Positions 1-6,529 of a stretch of DNA of 16,117 nucleotides are shown in pieces. Where the stretch lies: NCBI GenBank assembly GCA_041164045.1, contig JBEAQD010000006.1, forward strand, positions 1 to 16,117. Direction: 5' to 3'. Source of the stretch: CALRBF01 sp041164045 (GTDB lineage: Bacteria > Patescibacteriota > Minisyncoccia > SW-4-49-11). The notes under the pieces are model-generated. The model saw only the letters and a list, made by a program, of their open reading frames with translations. It was not told the origin of the DNA and did not search any database. A program made the position numbers and the translations under genes. Position 1 is the first letter of the stretch. Every line of letters begins with the position of its first letter.

Positions 1-17
1 TCCCTAAATCATGCCAT

Positions 18-66
18 ATTTTCCTCCGCTCCGCAAGCTCTTAGCTTGCTATAGCTCCCGGAAAAT
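18..66. repeat. imperfect intergenic hairpin
   Basis: Outer arms ATTTTCC (18-24) and GGAAAAT (60-66) pair, and an inner perfect stem GCAAGCT (33-39) / AGCTTGC (43-49) closes a 3-nt loop. The middle part pairs poorly. It lies just before the terminator at 79-114 and may be the 3' structured end of a + strand transcript that begins outside the window. No coding role is visible. Confidence 0.4.
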
Positions 67-78
67 TTTGACATTCAT

Positions 79-114
79 CCCCGCCCTTAAAAGGGCGGGG
101 TTTTCTGTCTTTTT
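79..114 (+). terminator. strong intrinsic terminator (+ strand)
   Basis: A perfect 10-bp G+C-rich palindrome, CCCCGCCCTT (79-88) and AAGGGCGGGG (91-100), is followed on the + strand by TTTTCTGTCTTTTT (101-114). There is no T-tract on the opposite strand, so it should end a + strand transcript entering from the left. The gene it serves is outside the window. Confidence 0.75.
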
Positions 115-165
115 AATAAAAAGAGCCTAATTACAGACTATCTTCTTTATAATCTAGACTATAGA

Positions 166-324
166 TTATTTTTTCATCTCTCGGTGTAGAGTATGTCGTC
201 GCAAATCAGGGTTAAATTTCTTTAACTCTAATTTCTCAGTATTCTTTTTCTTATTCTTACGAGTATAGTATCCAATTCTACCGGTTTCTGTACACTGTAA
301 TTTGATTAAGTTATCTTGACTCAT
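166..324 (-). CDS. rpmG: 50S ribosomal protein bL33
   Basis: A 52-residue basic protein on the minus strand, found by translating the gap between the left terminator and the tRNA. It starts MSQDNLIKLQCTETGR and contains GYYTRKNKKKN and LELKKFNPDLRRHT, the conserved bL33 pattern (xYxTxKNKxNTxxxLELKKYxPxLRxHTxHxE). It ends with TAA. bL33 is a small protein of the large ribosomal subunit near the E site. Only one cysteine is seen in the protein, so this looks like a non-zinc-ribbon (C-minus) type. It lies 34 bp downstream of tRNA-Thr and probably shares its promoter. rpmG beside tRNA genes is a common bacterial arrangement. No Shine-Dalgarno is visible before the ATG. Confidence 0.93.
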   Translation of the reverse strand: MSQDNLIKLQCTETGRIGYYTRKNKKKNTEKLELKKFNPDLRRHTLHREMKK

Positions 325-358
325 AGTATTATGATCTTAAATATAAATTGATATAGGG

Positions 359-431
359 AGCCGATAATCAGGATTGAACTGATGACCTCACCCTTACCAT
401 GGGTGCGCTCTACCGACTGAGCTATATCGGC
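359..431 (-). tRNA. tRNA-Thr (anticodon GGT)
   Basis: The minus strand folds into a 73-nt cloverleaf: acceptor GCCGATA/TATCGGC, D-stem GCTC/GAGC, anticodon stem CACCC/GGGTG with loop ATGGTAA (U33, anticodon GGT at 34-36), and T-arm ATCAG-TTCAATC-CTGAT. The discriminator is T. The next bases are CCCTA, so the CCA end is not encoded and must be added by a nucleotidyltransferase. It reads ACC and ACT threonine codons. Confidence 0.96.
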
Positions 432-450
432 TATAATGTAATATTAAAAT

Positions 451-479
451 ATTATACATTAATATTACACTTTTGTCAA
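451..479 (-). promoter_or_regulatory. perfect-consensus sigma70 promoter for tRNA-Thr/rpmG
   Basis: On the minus strand, TTGACA (474-479), a 17-bp spacer, and TATAAT (451-456): an exact match to both hexamers at ideal spacing. The predicted start is about 13 nt before the tRNA 5' end, as expected for a stable-RNA promoter. Confidence 0.88.
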
Positions 480-504
480 AAGTTTAGGTTAGGTATAAAT
501 AATT

Positions 505-1941
505 TTACACCAAGAACATCTGTATAGATTCTCTATTTTGTTCGGTAATATCTACCACTACAAAATAATGCCCATCTACTCCATCATCAAAGTACATCTG
601 CTGAATATTGCTAATAATTTTATAAATATCTTTATCCTCTCCATTGAGCATAGCTGTTACTCCCCAAGTCAAAGCAGTATGATAAAAATACTCTCTATTC
701 TCTGTAATCACAAAGACAGGAATCTCAGCTCTAAATTGTGACATATATTCTGCTATTCCTTTACCTTCTTTATCTATTACAATAATTCCATCTACTTCAC
801 TGGCTCTGGCTAAATGCTGTGCTCCATAAGCTAATTCTTTATAAATATTTTTCATATCCTCATCTGAGATATATTCATCAAAAAAGTTATCATAGGCTGA
901 TTCCTCAGTAGATAATATAATTTTTTGCATCATAGAGACGGCTTCTAGTGGATAATCTCCCCCTGAAGTTTCTCCAGACAACATCACCGCATCAGTATGA
1001 TCAATCACCGCATTTGCTACATCGGAGACTTCAGCCCGAGTTGGACGAGGATTTCTAATCATAGAATCTAGCATTTGAGTAGCAACAATGACTCTTTTAC
1101 CTTTCAGTAAAGCTAATTCTATAATATGTTTTTGGATAATTGGGACTTTCTCTGCCTGGACCTCAATTCCCAAGTCTCCTCTGGCTACCATAACTCCATC
1201 TACCTCCCTCATAATACTCTCAATCTGAGATACTGCATCTGGTTTTTCAATTTTGGCAATCACTAATGGATTACTTGTTTTATTAGACTCTAATTCAATC
1301 AATTTTCTAAGCTCCCTGATATCCTCAGCTGATCTTACAAAAGACATAGCTATGAAATCTACTCCCTGCTCCAAACCAAATTTCAAATCAGCCTTATCTT
1401 TATCTGTAATTACAGGAAAATCTACAGCACTACCAGGAAAGTTAACACCCTTTCTACCCTTAATCTGTGAATTAGTCTTAGCCTCAGCAATTGTATAATG
1501 TTTTTCTGGGATAGCTTCTTTAACAAAAAGCTCTATTAACCCATCTTCAATCAATACAGTCTCTCCTGTCTTTAGAATTGGGCTAAGGTCATGATCAATT
1601 GGCAAAACTTTGACTCCGTCTGCAAAATCATAATTATATTCACTATTGGTTATATACACCATATCCCCCACTATGATATCAAGGGGAGTATCGAGAGCCT
1701 CTACTCTTACTCTTGGTCCTTGTAAATCTTGAAGTATAGCTACTGGAACTGCTAAATCTTGTCTCACTTTTTTGATAGTCTCAATCATCTGAGCATATTC
1801 CTCATAACTACCGTGAGAAAAATTAAGCCTAAAAACATTAGCCCCAGCTTTTATGAACTCTGTTAAAGACTCTTCTGTTGCCACTCTAGGGCTAAGAGTA
1901 CTTACTATTTTTGTTCTTTTTAATTTGGTAGCTTGTTGCAT
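505..1941 (-). CDS. pyk: pyruvate kinase
   Basis: Catalyses phosphoenolpyruvate + ADP to pyruvate + ATP, the last step of glycolysis, in the cytoplasm. At 478 residues it has the usual bacterial length. Visible signatures are the N-terminal strand KRTKIVSTLSP (residues 8-18), FRLNFSHG (37-44), the start of the B domain at DLQGPRVRV (72-80), the active-site signature VIAKIEKPDAV with catalytic Lys230 and metal ligand Glu232, VARGDLGIE (252-260), and ATQMLDSMIRNPRPTRAE (287-304). The C-terminal domain (about 365-478) is present but no extra C-terminal phosphoenolpyruvate-utiliser domain follows. The start follows the htpX stop by 14 bp, so it is probably the third gene of lemA-htpX-pyk. No Shine-Dalgarno or separate promoter is seen in front of it. 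DLQGP replaces the commoner DTKGP, a variant also known in other pyruvate kinases. Confidence 0.96.
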   Translation of the reverse strand: MQQATKLKRTKIVSTLSPRVATEESLTEFIKAGANVFRLNFSHGSYEEYAQMIETIKKVRQDLAVPVAILQDLQGPRVRVEALDTPLDIIVGDMVYITNSEYNYDFADGVKVLPIDHDLSPILKTGETVLIEDGLIELFVKEAIPEKHYTIAEAKTNSQIKGRKGVNFPGSAVDFPVITDKDKADLKFGLEQGVDFIAMSFVRSAEDIRELRKLIELESNKTSNPLVIAKIEKPDAVSQIESIMREVDGVMVARGDLGIEVQAEKVPIIQKHIIELALLKGKRVIVATQMLDSMIRNPRPTRAEVSDVANAVIDHTDAVMLSGETSGGDYPLEAVSMMQKIILSTEESAYDNFFDEYISDEDMKNIYKELAYGAQHLARASEVDGIIVIDKEGKGIAEYMSQFRAEIPVFVITENREYFYHTALTWGVTAMLNGEDKDIYKIISNIQQMYFDDGVDGHYFVVVDITEQNRESIQMFLV

Positions 1942-1955
1942 AATTATAATGTTAG

Positions 1956-2858
1956 TTAATTTATTTTGATACCTCTGAGGGCTTCAATGCGCTTCGATGT
2001 AGGAGGATGAGTAGACATCCAGTCTTTAACCCTGCCTCCTTTTAAGGGATTAGAAATAAAGAGATGAGCTGTAGCACGATTCGCAACTTCTAGAGGTTCA
2101 GTATCTTGGCTAATTTTCTCTAAAGCACTAGCCAAACCTTCAGGATAGCGAGTTAACAAAGCTCCACTAGCATCAGCTAAATATTCTCGTTTGCGAGAAA
2201 TAGCGAAATGCAATAATTGTACAAAAATTGGAGCTAAAATTGCTAACACAACCGCAATTATACCTACGATTAACCCGAGTTTACTATTATCATCATTATT
2301 ATTATGTTTCCCACCACCCCAAAAACTAATTCGCAAGAACCAGTCAGATAATAAGGCTACTAGACCGACCAAAACAACAGAAATTGTCTGTATTAAAGTA
2401 TCTCTATTCCCAATATGAGATAATTCATGAGCAATTACACCCTCTAGCTCAATTTGTTCTAATCTATCAATAATCCCAGTAGTCAGTGCAATAGCTGAGT
2501 GTTCAGGGTCTCTACCAGTAGCAAAGGCATTCATCGCCGTATCTTGAATAATATACAGTTTTGGCATAGGAAGACCAGCAGTAATAGCTAAATTCTCTAA
2601 TAATCTATATATTCTCTTACCCTCAGAAGTAGAAGTGTCGACAAGTTTTGCATTAGAAATGGATAAAACAATACTATCTGAATACCAATATGATATAAAG
2701 TTCATAAATAAACTTCCAATCAAAGCCCAGACAAAAATCATCTGATTATCAAGAGTATAGCTAAAAACCCAAGCTATACCAACTACCACCACTACAAAGA
2801 AAAACATTAATATCCATGTTTTACGAATATTTTTATCTTTTTGCTCATAAAGATTCAT
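1956..2858 (-). CDS. htpX: HtpX-family membrane zinc metalloprotease (M48B)
   Basis: An integral membrane protease that degrades damaged or misassembled membrane proteins. The 300 residues show two N-terminal membrane segments (about 14-34 and 40-60), the zinc motif HELSH (His144, Glu145, His148), two more membrane segments (about 153-175 and 195-218), then REYLADA with Glu225 as likely third zinc ligand. The C-terminal STHPPTSKRIEAL (282-294) is typical of HtpX. A short Asn/Asp-rich loop, KHNNNDDN (184-191), joins membrane segments 3 and 4. It follows lemA by 22 bp, a widely conserved pairing. The lemA/htpX name is safe at family level; the exact substrates cannot be read from sequence. Confidence 0.95.
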   Translation of the reverse strand: MNLYEQKDKNIRKTWILMFFFVVVVVGIAWVFSYTLDNQMIFVWALIGSLFMNFISYWYSDSIVLSISNAKLVDTSTSEGKRIYRLLENLAITAGLPMPKLYIIQDTAMNAFATGRDPEHSAIALTTGIIDRLEQIELEGVIAHELSHIGNRDTLIQTISVVLVGLVALLSDWFLRISFWGGGKHNNNDDNSKLGLIVGIIAVVLAILAPIFVQLLHFAISRKREYLADASGALLTRYPEGLASALEKISQDTEPLEVANRATAHLFISNPLKGGRVKDWMSTHPPTSKRIEALRGIKIN

Positions 2859-2880
2859 ATTGTATAATCTAAAAAACTAT

Positions 2881-3438
2881 TTAGAATGAAACTTTGACAT
2901 TTTCTTTTTCAACCTCAGCAATTTCAAAGTATTCTTTTTTCTCAAAGCTACCCATAGAGGCAATAATACTATCTGGAAAACTCTCAATTTTTGTATTAAG
3001 AGACATAACTACACTATTATAAAATCTTCTAGAAGCTTGAATTTTATTCTCAGTATCACTAAGCTCTCTCTGTAGTTCTAAGAAATTCTCATTAGCCTTT
3101 AGCTCTGGATAACTCTCAGATACAGCGAATAAACTTTTAAGAGTCCCTGATAGCATATTCTCAGCCTCAGACTTATCATGCAAGCCACTAGCATTTATAG
3201 CTTGACTACGAGCCTTGGTTACATCCTCGAATACAGTTGATTCATGAGTAGCGTAACCTTTGACTGTCTCAACTAAATTTGGGATAAGATCATATCTTCG
3301 CTTTAACTGAACATCAATATCAGCCCATGCTTCAGCAACTTTTTGTCTTAGAGAAACAAAACCGTTATAAACTGCAATTCCATAAATAGCTATTACAGCT
3401 ACAACACCTACGATAATCCAAATTGTGAACATTTCCAT
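2881..3438 (-). CDS. lemA: LemA family protein
   Basis: A 185-residue protein with one N-terminal membrane anchor (about residues 5-25) and an alpha-helical domain outside it. The family signature is clear: YNGFVSLRQKVAEAWADIDV, followed by QLKRRYDLIPNLVETVKGYA and the adjacent HE. The rest (SYPELKANENFLELQREL, then a segment rich in Asn and Arg) also follows the family. LemA proteins have no firmly established biochemical activity, but the gene is often found with htpX, as here, which suggests a role in membrane-protein or envelope quality control. It is the first gene of lemA-htpX-pyk. The chosen ATG gives the full anchor. A second in-frame ATG two codons later could also serve. Confidence 0.95.
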   Translation of the reverse strand: MEMFTIWIIVGVVAVIAIYGIAVYNGFVSLRQKVAEAWADIDVQLKRRYDLIPNLVETVKGYATHESTVFEDVTKARSQAINASGLHDKSEAENMLSGTLKSLFAVSESYPELKANENFLELQRELSDTENKIQASRRFYNSVVMSLNTKIESFPDSIIASMGSFEKKEYFEIAEVEKENVKVSF

Positions 3439-3480
3439 ATATTTTATATTAAACTTATAAGTACAAAAGGTCTACAAATA

Positions 3481-3509
3481 ATTATATATCTAAACTCCAA
3501 ATAATACAA
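3481..3509 (-). promoter_or_regulatory. promoter of lemA-htpX-pyk
   Basis: On the minus strand, TTGTAT (3504-3509), a 17-bp spacer and a perfect TATAAT (3481-3486). The predicted leader is about 36 nt, the longest in this window. It begins within 60 bp of the end of the pirin-like gene. Confidence 0.65.
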
Positions 3510-3539
3510 TAGCAAGATTAATCCTCAAATAGTTTGATT

Positions 3540-4259
3540 TTATAATATAGAAATCTCCATCAAGAGAATATCTGTCTTCTCTTCAGCTAATATAGACACT
3601 TCTCCCTCTATGTCCCAAATTCCAACCGCATCTCGAGACTGTAATTCAATATTATCCCCAATAATAATTTTTCCCGAAATTACAAACAAATATATGCCAT
3701 TTTGGGGCTTGTTAAGATTATATTCTAATCTTTTATCCTTTTCTATTATTGCTCTTTGGAACCAAGCCTCCTGATAAATTCCAATACCTTCTCCATCGCT
3801 ATCAATTGGCTTAATAATTTGGTGAAAAGTATTCATTGAGTTTTGAATATCAAAATATTTATGCTCATATCTTGGCATAACATTCATTTTATTAGGAATA
3901 ACCCAAATCTGTAATAAGGTTAGATCAGTATCAGGGTGAGCATTAAACTCACTATGAAATACCCCTGAACCAGCACTCATCACTTGCACATCTCCAGCTT
4001 TGGAGACTGCAATATTACCCATATTATCCTTATGTTCCAAGCTACCAGACAAAGTGACTGTGATAATTTCCATATTATTGTGAGGATGAGCACCGAACCC
4101 TTTACCTCCAGCAATCATATCATCATTTAATACTCTCAGAGATCCAAATCCCATCTTATCTGGATTTATATACTCAGCAAAACTAAAACTATAATTAGTC
4201 TTCAACCAACCATAATCTGCTGAGCCTCTAGAATTTGATTTATGAACTACATATTCCAT
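3540..4259 (-). CDS. pirin-family (YhaK/YhhW-type) bicupin protein
   Basis: A 239-residue cytoplasmic protein of the pirin family, which has two cupin barrels with one metal site in the N-terminal barrel. The four metal ligands are all present and correctly spaced: HPHNNMEI gives His58 and His60, and FHSE gives His102 and Glu104. The surrounding text, FAEYINPDKMGFGSLRVLND and SGSLEHKDNMGN, matches the family strongly. Some members oxidise quercetin and others have regulatory roles, so the substrate cannot be assigned here. It has its own promoter whose start point falls almost at the ATG. The start is fixed by the promoter position and by the conserved N-terminus. Confidence 0.9.
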   Translation of the reverse strand: MEYVVHKSNSRGSADYGWLKTNYSFSFAEYINPDKMGFGSLRVLNDDMIAGGKGFGAHPHNNMEIITVTLSGSLEHKDNMGNIAVSKAGDVQVMSAGSGVFHSEFNAHPDTDLTLLQIWVIPNKMNVMPRYEHKYFDIQNSMNTFHQIIKPIDSDGEGIGIYQEAWFQRAIIEKDKRLEYNLNKPQNGIYLFVISGKIIIGDNIELQSRDAVGIWDIEGEVSILAEEKTDILLMEISIL

Positions 4260-4268
4260 ATTAATAAA

Positions 4269-4292
4269 ATTATAGCATAAAAAACAGGGCTC
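4269..4292 (-). promoter_or_regulatory. extended -10 promoter of the pirin-like gene
   Basis: On the minus strand TGCTATAAT puts a perfect -10 (4269-4274) behind an extended TG. The best -35, about CTGGCA 18 bp upstream, is weak and lies inside the terminator hairpin of the preceding gene. Transcription would begin about 3 nt before the ATG at 4259, so the mRNA would be nearly leaderless. Confidence 0.55.
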
Positions 4293-4309
4293 TGCCAGTA
4301 GAGAGCCCT
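4279..4309 (-). terminator. intrinsic terminator of the 4327-4647 gene
   Basis: Perfect 8-bp arms, AGGGCTCT (4286-4293) and AGAGCCCT (4302-4309), with an 8-nt loop. On the minus strand the hairpin is followed by G and then six T (complement of 4279-4284). It directly abuts the -10 of the next gene. Confidence 0.8.
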
Positions 4310-4326
4310 TATCGTATAAAATATGA

Positions 4327-4647
4327 TTAACTATTGATTGACTTAAAAGATTCAGATTCTATGATCAGCCTATGAGCCTCTTTATAAGACATACCACCAA
4401 AAAGGTAATTATTATCTTTAGGAATTATCTCTCTACTAATATCCATAAAGATATTATATTTACCATCAGGGATAGCAGATATTGCTGATTCATATCCCAT
4501 ACCAGCCAATCTTTGCATAAGGGCAATATATATTTTTTTCTTAACATAGCCCCACCCATCCTGTTGATTGGCAAATTTTGTAGCATTTCTTGCAACCAAT
4601 ATTCTATCAGGATTTACAATATTAGGAATAGGATTTTGAGAGTACAT
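4327..4647 (-). CDS. hypothetical protein, 106 residues
   Basis: I do not recognise this protein. It is soluble-looking, without signal peptide or membrane segment, and of mixed charge. A basic, possibly helical stretch, YVKKKIYIALMQRLAGMGYE, lies around residues 34-53, and the C-terminus holds GGMSYKEAHRLIIESESF. Being real is supported by a good promoter (TTGACA, 17 bp, TATTTT), a strong terminator immediately downstream, and a TAA stop. It lies between another orphan gene (4721-5107) and the pirin-like gene, all on the same strand but each with its own promoter. There may be faint similarity in layout with the 4721 protein (GK followed by an aromatic residue, then an EA..LI helix near the C-terminus), which I cannot confirm. 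Confidence 0.7.
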   Translation of the reverse strand: MYSQNPIPNIVNPDRILVARNATKFANQQDGWGYVKKKIYIALMQRLAGMGYESAISAIPDGKYNIFMDISREIIPKDNNYLFGGMSYKEAHRLIIESESFKSINS

Positions 4648-4672
4648 ACTTATAGACTCAAACTACTATATA

Positions 4673-4701
4673 AAAATATAACAATAAACATATTTTGTCA
4701 A
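4673..4701 (-). promoter_or_regulatory. promoter of the 4327-4647 gene
   Basis: On the minus strand, perfect TTGACA (4696-4701), 17 bp, TATTTT (4673-4678). The first T residues of the -35 are also the tail of the upstream gene's terminator, so termination and initiation signals are fused. The predicted leader is about 19 nt, with no Shine-Dalgarno. Confidence 0.7.
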
Positions 4702-4734
4702 AATAAAAAGAGAGACCTATTTATTGGTCCCTCT
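4701..4734 (-). terminator. intrinsic terminator of the 4721-5107 gene
   Basis: Arms GAGAGACC (4710-4717) and GGTCCCTC (4726-4733) pair with one G-T wobble around an 8-nt loop, followed on the minus strand by TTTTTATTTT. The TAA stop of the gene (4721-4723) lies in the hairpin loop, so the terminator starts inside the coding sequence. Confidence 0.72.
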
Positions 4735-5107
4735 CCCCACTATAGATAACAGTTGGGTGCAATGCTGCTATTAATATCTGAGCTGCTTCAATATCATCCA
4801 GATATTCATATTCAAAATTATTCTGCTTCCAAACCTGAGCATGTTCTAATTTAATTGGACCATAGCAGTCTTTTGATATTAAATTGACCACCTCATCGAA
4901 GCTAAATTTACCAGGAGCTCTAAGTTTAAATATTTTATTAATCGCTACAAAGGTACGCATGGTCTGGATTACAGTATCCCTTCTAACGCCCCCAATGCAC
5001 CCAAATTGTACCACAGAAGCAAAAGCATGATGATAAATCTCTGGAGCTTTGGGATAATGTTGTTTTCCCCACTCCAAGGCTTGTTGATAGACTTCAGAAT
5101 CTACCAT
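4721..5107 (-). CDS. hypothetical protein, 128 residues
   Basis: I do not recognise this protein. It has no membrane segment or signal peptide. The N-terminal half contains VYQQALEWGKQHYPKAPEIY and a region of small and hydrophobic residues (VVQFGCIGGVRRD, about 32-44), followed by a possible helix VIQTMRTFVAINKIF. The C-terminal half has two possible helices, SFDEVVNLISKD and DDIEAAQILIAAL. Cys37 and Cys81 are its only cysteines. A TTGACA promoter lies 50 bp upstream and a terminator overlaps the stop codon, which makes a single-gene transcript likely. No SD is seen before the ATG. Confidence 0.72.
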   Translation of the reverse strand: MVDSEVYQQALEWGKQHYPKAPEIYHHAFASVVQFGCIGGVRRDTVIQTMRTFVAINKIFKLRAPGKFSFDEVVNLISKDCYGPIKLEHAQVWKQNNFEYEYLDDIEAAQILIAALHPTVIYSGERDQ

Positions 5108-5133
5108 GTGGGTAAAAGAGCAACAACTTCTAT

Positions 5134-5162
5134 AAAGTACAATATTTATATTCTTATGTCAA
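5134..5162 (-). promoter_or_regulatory. promoter of the 4721-5107 gene
   Basis: On the minus strand, perfect TTGACA (5157-5162), 17 bp, TACTTT (5134-5139). The -10 is weak (three of six). The predicted leader is about 20 nt. It is divergent from the + strand promoter at 5214-5242. Confidence 0.6.
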
Positions 5163-5182
5163 CCAGACACCCTTCTCACCTT

Positions 5183-5207
5183 CCTCAAGCCCCAAAATTG
5201 TGGATAA
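5183..5207. repeat. 25-bp motif with DnaA-box-like core, copy 1
   Basis: The + strand reads CCTCAAGCCCCAAAA followed by TTGTGGATAA. The last nine bases are the reverse complement of TTATCCACA, an exact match to the DnaA-box consensus TTWTNCACA. A near copy in the same orientation lies at 6516-6541. It sits 7 bp upstream of the -35 of the candidate small-RNA promoter. It could be an operator for another regulator just as well as a DnaA site. Confidence 0.5.
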
Positions 5208-5213
5208 TTCAAT

Positions 5214-5242
5214 TAGACAAAGTTTATAAATTATGTTATAAT
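5214..5242 (+). promoter_or_regulatory. strong + strand promoter upstream of candidate sRNA
   Basis: TAGACA (5214-5219), 17-bp spacer, perfect TATAAT (5237-5242) preceded by TG at the extended -10 position (TGTTATAAT). Predicted transcription start is near 5249. No gene is encoded on the + strand before the terminator at 5340-5374. Confidence 0.78.
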
Positions 5243-5248
5243 ACATTT

Positions 5249-5374
5249 ACAGATAGCCCAATCTATACCCTTTCAAACAATTCAATCGTCAACCAATATT
5301 TCCATTCCCCATTAGGCTATCTTCCACCTTAATCACTTTAGCTCGTACACCTTGTATGAGCTTTCTTCTTTTTT
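5249..5374 (+). ncRNA. candidate small non-coding RNA, about 126 nt
   Basis: A strong promoter and an intrinsic terminator enclose this stretch on the + strand, with no convincing ORF inside. An 11-bp stem near the 5' end, GATAGCCCAAT (5252-5262) with ATTAGGCTATC (5311-5321), has one C-A mismatch at 5259/5314. It closes a 48-nt loop (5263-5310) that contains only one G and is rich in C, A and T, so it should stay single-stranded. A linker then leads to the terminator stem. I do not recognise it as SRP RNA, tmRNA, RNase P or 6S RNA. Its open C/U-rich loop would suit base-pairing with other RNAs, which is inference. The following gene is on the other strand, so it is not a leader. Confidence 0.6.
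5340..5374 (+). terminator. intrinsic terminator ending the candidate sRNA
   Basis: Arms AGCTCGTAC (5340-5348) and GTATGAGCT (5354-5362), nine pairs including one G-T wobble, a 5-nt loop, then TTCTTCTTTTTT on the + strand. The opposite strand has no T-tract, so it does not serve the metalloprotease gene that ends at 5428. Confidence 0.78.
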
Positions 5375-5427
5375 ATATTTGATAAATACTATAAGGTAAA
5401 TATTTGGTTATACACTCACTTTCATTA

Positions 5428-6477
5428 TTAATCGTTTTCTTCCTCTAAAGGATAACTAAATTCCTTAGCTAATTTTCTAAATTCTCCCTTTCCCAACACT
5501 TCTTCTACTATTCTGGCAAATGGTAAATAATTACCAGAAAAATGAGAATAGGCTAGCTTATCAAAAACCTCACCATATTCAAATTTACCATTAGACTTTG
5601 ATACTATATTATCCAAAAGCTCATACATTTTTTGTCTTTCAAGATATCTTTCTAATGTAATAGCTTTTTCTTTATCTTGTTTTATCAAATTATTATACAT
5701 CCCAGAGGAATACCCTTGCCTTTCCTCTTCTATCTCAGAATAACTTATTATCTCTTCTAGTATTTTAGGTGAGTTTTCGATATATTTTAATTCTTTCTCA
5801 AATAACTTTATTCTTATTTCGTCTACTCCAATACTTTCATAATACTTGCTAATATAATCTCTAATCTGATTGAATGCAATAAGTTCTTCGTTAATAGCAT
5901 TTTCTTCAGCTAATATATCGAGAAATTGTCTTACACACTCAGATACAATAGCCTCCTCTAAAACTGTAAAGTATTCTTTTTCTTCTCCAACTTCTGCCTC
6001 TATATCTTTTCTATTCACCATAGTTATACCAGATCTATAAAGATGTATATCTGACCCTGATTTACCAATACGAGCTGACTTATATCCTTTTAGGTGAAAC
6101 ATTTCATGAGCTAAAGTACTTGCAAAAACTACCGTAGACTGATTTCTTTCTACAATAATTTTAGAACTTAAAGGATTATGTAGACCTCCAGCAAATTTAC
6201 CTTTAGTATACTCTAGTAATTTATTAGGAGTCAATAAGTAAACATTATCTATTGGTAAGGATTTAGGCTTGCCACCATATTCTAAGACAATCCTATCTAC
6301 TATTGACTCCGTAATCTTGATAATTTCTAAGTCTTCTTGAGTTTTCTCTAATTCAAATTCATCAATATCTGATAACTTGCTCTCAAAAAGTCCTTGTAAT
6401 CTATCTTCAGACTGTGCACCTTCCTCCTCAGTCTGTACACCAACTATATGTTCATAATGATGTCTTTCTTTTTCCAT
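5428..6477 (-). CDS. putative zinc metalloprotease (HExxH) of unknown family
   Basis: A 349-residue acidic protein with no clear signal peptide or membrane segment, so probably cytoplasmic unless exported by another route. The core motif is ASTLAHEMFHLKGY with HEMFH (His124, Glu125, His128). About 46 residues later, FTVLEEAIVSECVRQFLD carries Glu174/Glu175, a likely third zinc ligand of the gluzincin kind. The N-terminal 60 residues are highly charged, and the C-terminal half (about 190-349) is predicted helical and rich in Glu and Lys. A segment KIIVE before the motif fits the edge strand of such proteases. The family and substrate are unknown to me. It has its own promoter, divergent from sppA. 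Catalytic assignment rests only on motif spacing. Confidence 0.75.
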   Translation of the reverse strand: MEKERHHYEHIVGVQTEEEGAQSEDRLQGLFESKLSDIDEFELEKTQEDLEIIKITESIVDRIVLEYGGKPKSLPIDNVYLLTPNKLLEYTKGKFAGGLHNPLSSKIIVERNQSTVVFASTLAHEMFHLKGYKSARIGKSGSDIHLYRSGITMVNRKDIEAEVGEEKEYFTVLEEAIVSECVRQFLDILAEENAINEELIAFNQIRDYISKYYESIGVDEIRIKLFEKELKYIENSPKILEEIISYSEIEEERQGYSSGMYNNLIKQDKEKAITLERYLERQKMYELLDNIVSKSNGKFEYGEVFDKLAYSHFSGNYLPFARIVEEVLGKGEFRKLAKEFSYPLEEEND

Positions 6478-6500
6478 ATTGTTATTGTAAATTTAAACCA

Positions 6501-6529
6501 ATTATACCATAATACCTTCAAATCCCAAA
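6501..6529 (-). promoter_or_regulatory. promoter of the metalloprotease gene
   Basis: On the minus strand a perfect TATAAT (6501-6506) is preceded by TGG (extended -10). The -35 position 17 bp upstream reads TTTGGG, a weak match, and overlaps the repeated motif at 6516-6541. That motif could therefore act as an operator. The predicted leader is about 17 nt. Confidence 0.6.

Noticed and set aside
79..100. Hairpin 79-100 as terminator for rpmG (minus strand)
   Set aside because: On the minus strand it is followed by GATGAATGTC with no T-tract, so it serves the + strand only.
1253..2418. + strand open frames over pyk and htpX (1253-1498, 2191-2418)
   Set aside because: They are antisense shadows of strongly conserved genes with no start signals.
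5006..5332. 108-codon + strand open frame overlapping the 4721-5107 gene and the sRNA region
   Set aside because: Half lies antisense to a gene with clear signals, and the composition is not protein-like. The strong promoter lies inside it, so the transcript would start after its ATG.
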